A stretch of 64,000 nt of DNA from Blastomussa wellsi (Eukaryota > Cnidaria > Anthozoa > Scleractinia > Plerogyridae): contig OX393561.1 of NCBI GenBank assembly GCA_947652115.1, positions 42,253,926-42,317,925 of the forward strand, read 5' to 3'. The notes beneath the pieces were generated by a model, which saw only the letters and a list, made by a program, of their open reading frames with translations, ran no database searches and was not told the origin of the DNA. Each line of letters begins with the position of its first letter. Position 1 is the first letter of the stretch. Made by a program: the position numbers and the translations under genes. This document shows, one piece after another, positions 11,152-21,969 of this stretch.

Positions 11152-12368
11152 GATGGTACCCAGTCTCCAAACGTTTTAGTGGTATGAGGAGGATCTGTGC
11201 TAATTTCCAAAAAACAGGTAAATTGATGAAACGATGTTAAGGTACTAATACAATGGGAAACTGAATTCAGCGAGGTCAGCCAGAAACCAAGTTAAGGTTA
11301 GCTGAACATAGTACATCGCTCACTAATCGGTTAAAAGAAACAGTCCTAAATTTCGTCATTGTAGGCAGTTGTTTCTCCATACGCGGAGAAGAAGGAATTT
11401 GCCCCATGTATTTTAAGAAGTATGATTGTTTTTAATGTGCCCCCAATTTATATTTTCGTCTTAATACATAAAATTATTTTTAGAAATAGGCAAGTCCCTC
11501 TAGCTCTATGCTATGCCACTAGTACGATGCAATCGAGTTTGCAGTGAATTTAACTAACACCACTCAGATATTGCTAGCAAACTTATTGCACAAAATTTCT
11601 TTTACAGCACAGGATCAAATCGATCGTTTGCCATCTTGATCTTGTCATGCGCAAATGTGGAGAATTGCTGTGACAGGAATACGTGACAAGAATACGTGAC
11701 ATGACATGTGCACCGACGAGAACACCGCTGGCTCAAATAAATATATCGACTTGTTCAAAAAATGACTTTCAAATTTTATCACTCATTTGTCGCGCCCATT
11801 ATATCAAGGACAACGAAGTTCGGTTTGAAAGGTATGCCGCTTTTTCTTTCTTACTTGCTTCTTCATAGTAGCAGATTAATATTAGGAGATATTTGTGTTT
11901 GTTTTCGCGCTTGCTGCAAGTTGTGATGTCATACGGGCAAGCTCAGGCAAAAGCGAGAACTCGTGAGTTGTGTGGTTGAAATTTGCGCGCGAAGTTCAAA
12001 ATACTGCATACATAAACTGTTCGCAAGCTTCTGAAGAGCATTTTTACTGAGAAAGATGAGGGACGAGATCTGCCCTCCGTTTGGTAAGTCGAATTTTCTA
12101 AGAATGTACATCGTTTCTATGTTTTTTTAGCGCGTTCCCTGTTGGTCGCGCTCTAGTTTGTTCGACTTGTTCGAAAGAAGAAAGTACTGTTCGTATCAAT
12201 CGTTGCCTGCATGCGTGTCCGGTGGAAGTTCTTATTGCGAAAAAATCGTCGCTTTTGGAGCTAGCTAGCAGTGCACACAGATTTTTGGCTTGAGTTTCAT
12301 TGTAGAATTTGAATATTTTCAAGGGGGACATTAAAAAACGCTAGAAACTTTGTAAAATTATATGAATT
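11152..12368. other. Intergenic stretch upstream of FITM2
   Basis: No gene, clear transposon or RNA is seen. Short open frames here are not supported. It should hold the FITM2 promoter, but no defined element could be picked out. Confidence 0.5.
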
Positions 12369-12568
12369 NNNNNNNNNNNNNNNNNNNNNNNNNNNNNNNN
12401 NNNNNNNNNNNNNNNNNNNNNNNNNNNNNNNNNNNNNNNNNNNNNNNNNNNNNNNNNNNNNNNNNNNNNNNNNNNNNNNNNNNNNNNNNNNNNNNNNNNN
12501 NNNNNNNNNNNNNNNNNNNNNNNNNNNNNNNNNNNNNNNNNNNNNNNNNNNNNNNNNNNNNNNNNNNN
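12369..12568. other. Assembly gap (200 N)
   Basis: A run of exactly 200 N, the round size typical of a scaffolding gap of unknown true length. Missing sequence here could hold upstream exons of the partial kinase copy that follows. Confidence 0.99.
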
Positions 12569-13624
12569 ATGTGCTTACTTAGGTCTGCTCAGTTATATGT
12601 AATATTAAATTGCACCATATCAGAAACATACAGGACATTGCTCGACCTTAAGATCGAGGTTTGGCCATCTTACCGTAAATGGTAAGCCGCGGTTAGTGGT
12701 TTCACGTTAGAGGTCTGCCCCTACATATTTGGGACTTACGATTTGCGGGTGTTAGAAATGGCGGATTAGCTGGCTGCCATGTTTGTTTTCAGTTGTTCGT
12801 TCACTTCCATTTTAGCTGAGAAATTGTCATGTGGCTAAATGTAATTTAGGCGAAGTTAAAATCGAGACAATGCAAGCAGTGGTCTTCTTCATGGCAGCTC
12901 GTTGCTGCGGGTGGCCTGGTAAGTCGCAGGAGTTTCGGTATTGACAGGGCTCAGGTTTCTGAGAATCATTGTGCATTCACTCTTTGAGTTTGCGAAGCCT
13001 TCGTGCAGTTCTCCCCCGCCCTTCCCCTCCCCTTTCAGGTAGGTATCAACACTTCCACTGAATTGCTATTCAGTGTGATGTTGCTGGATGGGGGTTGCCG
13101 CTCACAGGGTTGCCATGGTTACCATGGCTCTTGGCTTGTACGTTCTAGGTCCCACCATCCGTATAAGCACCATCCCCCAACCTCGTCTATTGTTGATGAG
13201 TTTTAGTTGAAAATTATGTTTCTATGAAATAGAATTCAATAATTAATAAGAAAAATAGTTGTAGAAAGTAGTATTTCCTCTCAAACATGGGATTGTGATG
13301 TTTTTGGGTGCAAAAAACCTTGCAGTAAATAACTTACCTCTATAACATGGTCTAGCCATACAAAGGTGAACCTCAAACCGCAAACCTGATGGCAAGGCAC
13401 TGCTCACATGACTTCTTGACGTTCGTGGGAAATGCCAACAAACCTTGATCTTAAAGGTCTCTAATAAAGCAAAAATTGCTTTCTAATTGATACTTGCATT
13501 TGTTTGTATTGTGTGTACTTTCTTGAATAGAGTTGGCTAATACATGTAAATATACTATTCTTTAAGTGATGGTAATTACATTTGATTCAGTAGAATGAAG
13601 GAAAGCACTTTTTCATTCTTGTAG
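12569..13624. other. Stretch upstream of the partial kinase copy
   Basis: I looked for the first six kinase exons here and did not find them. One donor-like site follows ATGGCAGCTCGTTGCTGCGGGTGGCCTG (split: starts near 12892, GTAAGT near 12920) and could be a first exon, but nothing ties it to the kinase. Confidence 0.35.
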
Positions 13625-14366
13625 GAGCTTTTAAATTCATTGCATGAGAGATACGAGGAATGGCTAATAAAAAAGAGCAAATTTTATGTTCCTGCACCGG
13701 TAGTGGTAAGTGCATTAATAATAATAATAAATTATATTACTTATATAATTTGTGCCTTTTGACATGAAATGATCAAAGTTGCATTACAGCCTAAATTATA
13801 AAAAAACTTATCTTCCTCCTTTGTGAACCCATTTTTCGTGGCCACTAATGTACATGTATCATAGAAGTGTCCATATTTTGAGTGTATTTTGTAGATGAAT
13901 TTCATCCGTACAAAGATTTTAAATTATGCATGTGGATGAGGGCCCTGCTAGTCTGAAGCATCAGACAGCTTGAATTTGTGTTGTGGTTCAATTTATTACT
14001 CCTGGTACAAACTAGTACATGTATTTTCCTTTGTTTTAGATTTATTGTCATTATACTATCATACACAAGAAGAAAGAAAAAAATACCAAATTGTACCAAA
14101 GGTAACATTGAACCACAACATTATGTCTTGCAAAGTCCTTAATTACTGTGATTCCCACCTTTCATTTTTATGTATGTGCATTGTAAAATTAAGCCTCAAT
14201 CCTGAAGCAGCTGTCTGTCCTGAAAATCTGAACTGACTTCATTTTTATTTTATTCATGAATATGTTTCAGGTGGTAGATGGAAATAAAAGCTTACACGAT
14301 ATGTTCCAATTTTATGAAACAAATGCTCAAATCCTCCTTGGTATAAATGGCTCAAAAACAGAATAA
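13625..14366 (+). pseudogene. Partial second copy of the deoxynucleoside kinase (last two exons)
   Basis: Two exon-like blocks match the last two exons of the kinase at 21970-25183. Block 13625-13705 follows an acceptor TTGTAG and ends at GTAAGT; it reads [15 protein letters not shown]..., matching [15 protein letters not shown]. Block 14271-14366 follows TTTCAG and reads [16 protein letters not shown]... to a TAA stop, matching [16 protein letters not shown]. Both stay open, and splice sites are intact. The P-loop and catalytic exons were not found between the assembly gap and 13625. It may be a tail remnant of a tandem duplication or the visible end of a gene broken by the gap, so pseudogene status is inferred. 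The protein diverges clearly from the complete copy, so the duplication is not recent. Confidence 0.75.
13979..14120. mobile_element. Small MITE in the intron of the partial kinase copy
   Basis: TGTTGTGGTTCAAT at the left and ATTGAACCACAACA at the right are a perfect 14-bp inverted pair, and similarity continues inward (TCCTGGTACAA against TTGTACCAAAG). A related end occurs near 20100-20125 (AAAATGAACCACAACAC). Confidence 0.6.
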
Positions 14367-14800
14367 CATTGGGGATTTATGGAGATGTTTATACTAATAA
14401 AGTTGCAAATATGTACATAATTAAGATTAATAAGTTACATAGCTCACAGCACGGCTGTACTTTTGCTGTGGCATGACACAGTGGATAAAATTACATCTAC
14501 AACTTATGACAAGCTATAGCCATGCAGTGTGGCAGTTAAAAGAACTTTAAATATTTTCATATAGTTTCCTGCAAGTCCTTTTACAAAATTACATGCTACA
14601 TATCTTTTTAGGTTGCAAAAGCAGCAGCATTTTTATTTTCCATTTCTCTTTATGCTTTTGAAAAAAGTTCAACAGCAAAATTTCTAGAAGTAGAATTTGC
14701 AAGATGTTCCTGCAATTCCAATTTTATTTCTAACAAAATGTTCTTTAATGACCAACATGTGCGCTGTTCAGGAATTATTGTCTGACAGATTTCCATTAAT

Positions 14801-15430
14801 AGTCTGGGAGCAAATGTACTCCCGTGGGAATTTTGTGCTGAAAGCAAACCACTGGCCTAGGAATGTTCACTGGGACCTACTAGACATGAAAAGTTTTGGT
14901 GGCAACTATGCAACTTGCTAGGACGGGATTTATAGAGGTTTTAAATTATCACGTGCGGAGGCCAGCATGGAAACGAGGCTGTAATAGAAAATCACTTATA
15001 ACTCCCGTTAACATACATTGTTGGTTACCAAAATTTCCTCCAATGCATATTTCATTTTACTAAACTTAGGTTTGGAGGAATTCTTATTTAATAGGTGGTC
15101 ACGTGACCATTAAGCATGAAAACGAGGCTATTTATCAAAATCCCTTATAACTTCCATAAACATACGTCGTTGGTTACCAAACTTTCCTCCAGTGCATATT
15201 TCATTTCCCTAAACTTTGTTTTGGTACAAATTTTTACTAATAGGTGCTCACGTGACTATTTAGCATGAAATCGAGGCTGCTATAGAAAATCACTTAAAAC
15301 TCCCACAAACAAACTACTGTTTATTTCCACACTTGCCTACAGTCTATATTTCATTGCTCTAAACTTCGTTTTGGTACAAGTTTCCTTTAATCGGTGGTCA
15401 CATAACCTCATGACATGAAAACGAGACTGG
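14801..15430 (+). repeat. Left terminal inverted repeat with ~150-bp subrepeats
   Basis: Key word CGAGGCT (last copy CGAGACT) occurs at 14974, 15123, 15272 and 15422, a steady 149-150 bp period. Most units contain CACGTGAC and a TTGGTTACCAAA-like segment. The outer 170 bp (14801-14970) precede the first subrepeat. Confidence 0.8.
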
Positions 15431-15785
15431 AATGTAAAGCTTCACTCAATTCAAATGCCTGCTGCAACGCAATAGAAATGTCATATATATTTCACTAGTT
15501 GTAATGCATACAAGTCTATATCTCTTGATGAAGATCCTTGGCTTGTAAAAATTTATAGTTTTCTTTTAAAATAGACGGTAAAGAGACATTGATGTTTATA
15601 CCAACCCAAACATTGAGGCTTCAAAGACGCATAGCCCATCAAATGACCGATGTTTTACACATGCGACTTTTAAAAAGATTTAACTGTTCTGTTTCAGGTA
15701 AAACATATTTCGTTTTAAGACTTCTTTACAAATAAAATATCTTATTTTATCTACTTAGCACTGTTTACTGCAGATCCTTGCAGCT

Positions 15786-18458
15786 TTACTCAGCCTCTGA
15801 CTCATCGCTACTCTCTTCCTCATCACTGGCGTAAAAATCGTCATCTTGCTTGTTCTCGCATTCACTCTCATCAGAACAACCACACAGGTCTGTACAAAGA
15901 AGGCCAGCCTTGCGGCACTGGCATCGATTGGACGAGCATCGCTCCTTTGAGCATCTGCACTTCACAAGGTGGATTATAGCCTCGGGCGCCGGTGCCAGAG
16001 TTGTCATTACAGGTTCCCATTCCCCGTTCTCCATTGCCCATCCATAATCCCTTGGCGATGGCAGCACAGGATTTGGTACAGCATCCTTGTTCCAAACCAT
16101 CAACTGGAAATGAGCCCGCAGTATAGCTTGGTGTAGGGCAGCTTGTGTTGGAGGCAATCTGTCAGATTCTGCTTGCTTCTTTCTAAAGAGGAACCACCTG
16201 AGCTCCTTGACTGTTGTTATGTCTGTCTTCGGTACATACAGCTGACAAACAAACCTCTCAATTGGAACTTTGATGTCATCATCAGGCTGTTCATCTCGAC
16301 CAAGGTTAGCAAGAGCACTAAGGATGGAATCGTCTGCTTCCTGAAACTCTTTCCAACAAGTAATCTTCCCCTTTCCAGAAAAGCTGCCAGTATTATCAGC
16401 TCCTGTGATGGCATGAAATGCAGGCAGCGCAGCTGTCTTGGCGAGGCCAAGGGCTTCAACAATCGGCCGGAGCTTAATGGAACGTTGATTTGCACCCCTT
16501 CCAGTAACAAATGTGGTTTTTGGACACATCTCTGCATACCGCCTGATTGCCAGCACAAGAACATCTGTATCAGGTGAATGAATTGAGAGTTCGGTGGCAC
16601 CGTCAGCAGTGGCATCAAGGGCATGCAGTATTATCTTCGTATCAGCCTCCTCATGGTCACTTTGAAGATGCCCCACGTCTTTGTGTGTTGCTCGGCATTG
16701 TTTTCCCCATGCGACAACAACCTGTTTTCCAGCAGCCCGGCCATGCTCATTCACTTTCTTTGCAAGAAAGGCGGATAGCTCCTCCTTGGTCTTGGTATGT
16801 GAGAGCAGTTTCTTCAATGCTACTTTTCCAATATGAGTTGTATCGGTAATGTGGTAATAAATAGGATTTTCGGATCCTTGTCTTCTGGCTCGTGTGGCCG
16901 ATTTCAAAGATGATTGGACATCGTATCTATCAAAGATCACGCGAAGCTCTTGGTGGTCATCGTATTTAGTAAATAGGCGATTGCTAAAGTGCTCTGCCAG
17001 GTGATTGCAAGTCTTTATCCAGTCTGGTTTGTCCAAGGACTGAACCTCAGCCATTGCATCAACGATAGCCACCTTGACGTGCACATTGGTTTGGTCGTTA
17101 CTAGTTTCAGACGTTACTTCGCCAGAGGAATCCCCCTTGAGTTTCTCCAGAATTTGCATTAGAGCACTCTTGCATGAGCAGTGCAACATGGTTCCATCAG
17201 GGGCAAACAAGGACCTTGGGACCACCGAGAATTCATACATGCCGACTGCTTCTTTGATGTCTACTTCTGGTCGGCTCTTGCAAATCAACAAAAGACGAGC
17301 AAAAAGAGACCTGTCTTCCTTCAGCTCTATAACTTTGTCCGCGGCTTTCACCTTCAGGACTTTGCCACCACTTTTCCACGTTTGGAGCTTTTTCTTTGTC
17401 ATGGTCGACCAGAGGTTGACTTTCCCTGATTTGAGCCGATCGTCTACAAATGTCTGGAAGAGTTTTACACCAATTTCCCTCTGTTGCGACAAATCGCTCC
17501 TGATTTTCTCCGACATCACCACTTTGGTGACTAGGTTGTAAAGGTCAGCGTTAGATGAATCATCACTTAGTGCGAAAGGATTTTTAAAGCGCTTAATCGT
17601 TGCTCTGTGGCAGGCGGCTTTCGAAGAACTCCCGTGACGTACTTCGCCCAGCAATTCTTGTGATACTTTATATCTATAGCATGCGCATCTTGACTATCCA
17701 GTGCAGTAGAGAGCTTTACAAGAAGCTTTGGGTCATCTAACCTCTTTACTGCAGCGTCTAACGAACTGCCAGCAGACGTAGTGGACACCATGTGCAGTGG
17801 CTGTTGATATCTTGCCTTACCATCGCAAAAAAAGCAGGCATCCCGGTCATAAGGAACAGTCATTGAACGGGTTAACAGTCCCTGTTGTAAGATAGATGGA
17901 AAATTGAAAAAACTATTTCTTTTCAAGAAATGCGAAGAAGTTTATGCGTGAACTCCTATATAACTCAATTTGTTTCATAATATCTCTACATATTTCTAAA
18001 AATAATGCATAAAGTGATAAGAACAAATGCATTGGAAGTTCAAAGATTGAAATTGAAATTACCAGCACAAAAATATGAAAACAGTAGAATTACAACTATG
18101 AACTATAAGAACTAAAATATACCTGAGGACTGCCACTTGATTTTCGCTTGGATTCACTTGGCCCAGCTATTTCCCTTTCGAACTTTTCTCTTTCTCTCTT
18201 TAACATTCCCGAGTGTGTAGTATCCTGATAGCATTTCCTGTGCCAGGTCACCTTTTCTGCAAGTTCTTCAGATGGAATGTCCTTCAAAACTGACCACAAC
18301 TTTGTTGACTTCACATCTCCATAAAAAGAACGTTCTTTTATTGCATTAACTAATTTTTCGTGAGAACTTGGGTTTTCAACAAGATCATCTAGTGTTTTTG
18401 TCTGACAAATGATGCACAACTGAAAATCTACAGATCCAGGTTCCGCTAACTTTTCCAT
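15786..18458 (-). CDS. Nuclease-like (FEN1/XPG-type motifs) protein with CXC tail, frameshifted
   Basis: Two exons are seen on the minus strand. Exon 1, 18458-18123 (112 codons), has a possible zinc-binding pair CIICQ...WHRKCY. A donor CAG/GTATAT follows and an acceptor ACAACAG precedes exon 2 at 17881, in phase 0. Exon 2 opens with a second such module, CFFCDGK...YHKNCWAKY. The frame then shifts between about 17654 and 17567; a one-base loss in an A run near 17582 would explain it, and no intron fits. The long frame to 15786 has three acidic motifs: HEEADTKI (near 16645), SPDTDVLVLAI (16541-16576) and ITGADNTGSF (near 16395). Their order and form recall the EA, DxD and GxDY motifs of FEN1/XPG/XRN nucleases; this is inference. 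The tail has a CXC-like cluster (KCRCSKERCSSNRCQCRK) and an acidic end. Similar unnamed proteins are abundant in cnidarians. It lies between the element's inverted repeats, so it probably belongs to the element. Confidence 0.7.
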
Positions 18459-18909
18459 ACTTCACTTTACTTCATTTTTTATCACTACATCCTCTGTAAG
18501 TAAAGATGGCGGCTCTCTAATCTGATGATAATTACCGCTGACCTAAAAGAACTGGGGCACCTGGAATCCAGGCTTTCTCTGGTAAATACGTCTCACGATC
18601 TTATCAGCAACAAAAAATATCATAACTACGATCGGCATGCACATCAAACAAGCAAGAATGACTTTCTACCGGAGGAAAATCGGAAATCCAGTATAATTTA
18701 TCAATTTGAGGTCATAGAAATGTTACAAGTACTGACATTGTCCTGTGAGCTAAATTTTGGTATTAAAAGTCCGGCCATCATTTTTGAAGAGAGCTCTTTT
18801 CCATAAGCTGTGTTGGATAGGATTAGCACGTTTCCCCTTCCCGTCCCTCTTATCCGCTCTTTAAAAACTGATCAAAATACAACATGGGCCATTTTCAGAG
18901 GGATAATAC

Positions 18910-19582
18910 CAGCCTCGTTTCTATGTTTATCGGATGATATGATTGTTATTTTAATAAAGTTAGTCAATTTCAAACAATTACGAGTATGTATTCATTTATT
19001 ATTTAGGTTTCCAAGTTTCCTGAAACCATTGCTTTTTTGCTAATGGAAGTTGTCGGTAGTTTGGTAAGCAATGGTATTAGAATACTTTTATTCCGGCCTC
19101 GTTTTCATGCCATATTGTCACGCGTCCACCAACTTAATAAAAACTCGATGAAAACCAAGTTTAAAGTAATGAAATATATACATTGGAGGAAAATTTGGTA
19201 ACCAACGATGTATGTTTATGGGACTTGTAAGTGATTTTTTATTATAGCCTCGTTTCCATGCTATATAGTCACGTGACCACCTTTTTATACAAATTTGACC
19301 ACAAATTATTTTAGTGAAACAAAATATACATTACAGGAAAGTTTAGTAACTAACAATGTATGTAACAGACATTTGAAGGCATGTTTTATTCCAGCCTCGT
19401 TTCCATGCTGGCCTCCACACATGAAAATTTAAAACCTCCCTAAATCCCGTCTTAGCAAGTTACAAAGTTGCCACCAAAACTTTTCATGTCTACTAGGTCC
19501 TAGTGAACATTTCTAGACCAGTTGTTTGCTTTCAGCACAAAATTCCCACGGGACCTTATTTTCTGACATTTGCTCCCAGACT
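18910..19582 (-). repeat. Right terminal inverted repeat with subrepeats
   Basis: The complementary word GCCTCG occurs near 18912, 19096, 19247 and 19394, spaced about 184, 151 and 147 bp, mirroring the left arm. The outer part (19420-19582) matches the left outer part in words such as GCCACCAAAACTTTTCATG. Confidence 0.8.
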
Positions 19583-21454
19583 ATAATTGGTATAAACTAT
19601 TCTGAAGTTGTACATCATTTACAACTGTACATAATTGTACAGTGTACATTTAATTATGGGAGGTTTACATTCTTTCTCAGAATTAAAAGAGAACCTTTTA
19701 TAATAAATTTTTTTATGAGGAATATTTCAATTCAGAAAAAATGTGTTTTGGACCTTTTTACTGTTAACAATACATGTATTTACATCTTACTGGTACAAAT
19801 GTAATTTGAAAGGCAGTTAATTTTAATTAATAAAACATGTATAAATATTCATTGGTGTCTAAATTATCACAGTGGAGATCTACGAGGAAAACTTCTAGAT
19901 ATGTACAGTGTACCTTATAAAGTGCTGTTATTTACTTCATGTTATTACAGTAACTGTTGTATGCCTAAACCTCGAAATATCTTTCCTTGTGTATGTTGCA
20001 GTTAAATTTTGTCCTTGGTATAATTAATTTTAGTGTGTTCCTTTGTTTCATAATTATTATAATTATATATCACCATACACCAGAACAAATCAAAATACCA
20101 AATGATACTGAAGGCAAAAATGAACCACAACACATTCACTGCAACATGCCACTCTTTGTGTGATCACTGCTTTTGGCTTGTGCAACACAAATTCCCAGAG
20201 GTGGGGGGGGGGGTTACTTGCATATGAAAGGGGTGGGATGCTTGATGGAAGTTTTGAATTTTACCTCTAAATGGGACTGATCTGGGCGTGGCCCAAGCTT
20301 TTTTGACCCCTAAAAGAGACCATGTGAATCAAGTAAATAAAACAATGTCAAATGCAAGGCCACCCCCACCCCTGGGCAAAAATTATCACGCTGACAGGGT
20401 TTGTACAAGTCTGGAGAACCAAAGTGATTTGATTGTGAGTCATGGAAATTGGTGTAAATGTTCTCCAATTATCATCCAGAGTTAGGCAGTTGTTTGTAAA
20501 CACAATCAAGAAAATTTTTGAAACTTTCCATGAAAATGACCAACTGAGGTTATGGAAAAGTCATGCAATTTTAAGAGTATGAACCCAGTTTGCACAACGT
20601 ACGTTTTCTTTTCTTACCTTGTAGCTTAACACCTAATATAAATTCTTATAAATGCTTTGCTTATAAAATTTACTCGATTAAAATTTGATGTAAAAAGAAT
20701 TAGTAGAATGCCTATTTTTAAGTGCTGTTAATCCCCTGCAGACATGGTAGCTTATATGTACACATGCTGATTTCTTACACTTAGAAAATTTCAATAAAAA
20801 TTGTAAGTGAATAACACCTTTTTCTCTCTACCTGGCATTTTTTCTCTTTACAAAGAGCCTAGTGGCAGGGATAGTGTCGCAGCCCTATTGTGGTGAGACC
20901 TTGTAAGAGCTGCGAGGTGACCCGGGCATTCACCATTGGCCCAGTCCCATCTAGCCTTGGAAGCGTGATTTTTGACATCATCGAGCACTTGCTAGGAACA
21001 TGAATTTACTGTGTCAAAATAAAGTTATTAATCAATCATTTCCCACTGCCCCAAGATGGTTCTGATTTTTTCTTATGGGAGGGGGGACAGGAACCCAGGA
21101 GAATTGAGGGTTGGAGGACAGTGTCTAATATTTTGCAATACGAAAGACACAGAGGCGGGAACTACTGAAAGGGCAGGAACTGCAGGTGGGAAGTTCAGAC
21201 AAATGTGCCAACCCTTCAGTCATTCTAACAAGAAAATCAACCATTCGTATTTCACTGCAGGCAATGCTTTTCCAATCCCATCCTTACCAGTACCACTGGT
21301 GAATTTTCTTGTCGCTAGAGATCTGGGTCGGGTCTGTCCACTTTCGCTGCAGACCTCTCTCGGTTATTGTTCTATTGTTCCCGCCAAAATTTGATTTTAT
21401 TTATGCGCCATATTTGCTTCGGTCGCGTCGGTTTCGTTTTGATCGAGTCGAAAG
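19583..21454. other. Intergenic stretch with repeat fragments; possible kinase 5' UTR exon at its end
   Basis: No coding gene is seen. About 20830-21035 ends in AAATAAAGTTATTAATCAATCA, like the 3' tail of a non-LTR retroposon. A G run lies near 20204. At the far end a GC-richer stretch stops at ...GAGTCGAAAG/GTAAAC (donor after 21454), which could be the non-coding first exon of the kinase, spliced to the acceptor at 21966 just before its ATG. Confidence 0.4.
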
Positions 21455-21969
21455 GTAAACTAAACTTTGTTTTTTAATGTTATTTTAAGCAATGCCTTTA
21501 AACTTTTAGAATGTCCTGTGTTAGTTAATGAATCGTTTGATGAATCGGCAGCGAGAAATTGAGATAATTGTTGAAGTGAAAATGACGACAAAGATCGAAG
21601 TTCTTGCTGTGCGTAATTGAGGTTAAAAATTATATAAGCTTCCTTTGAGTGAACTTTTCTTTGTTTTCGATCACCGTCTACCTATACTGACATCAGGCCA
21701 AGCGAAATGACCCTGTTATCGAAAATCACTCCATTTGCTTTCACAGATATCTGTTGAAGTTTGTTGTTTGAACGCTCCAGAATGCTTTGTCTAAACCAGC
21801 TACCCTCTTTCGAAACAGCGTGTCCTATGGAACTGGATTCACCAAAAAACAATATAACGGTACCACACATTTTAACAGTTTCTTTCTATTAGAACGAGAT
21901 TCAACAGGAATCTATGAGCATTTTGATGCAAGCCATTTTATATTTAGAGCGAGAATTACTGATTAGCCT

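Larger units (their letters stand above)
14801..19582. mobile_element. ~4.8 kb long-TIR DNA element carrying a nuclease-like/CXC gene
   Basis: The sequence from about 14801 (AGTCTGGGAGCAAATG) to 15430 returns inverted at about 18910 to 19582 (ending CATTTGCTCCCAGACT). Each arm, about 630-670 bp, contains four subrepeats of about 150 bp keyed by ACGAGGCT and GGTCACGTGAC. A single minus-strand gene lies between the arms (15786-18458). No DDE, tyrosine recombinase or helicase/replicase is visible. Flanks read ATTAAT left and ATAATT right, so the exact border and target duplication are unresolved. The layout is that of a DNA transposon with composite long TIRs; the class is not recognised. Confidence 0.75.

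Noticed and set aside
12362..12685. 107-codon frame
   Set aside because: Most of it runs through the N gap.
16143..17541. Plus-strand frames opposite the CXC-tailed gene
   Set aside because: They are antisense shadows of a strongly protein-like minus-strand frame.
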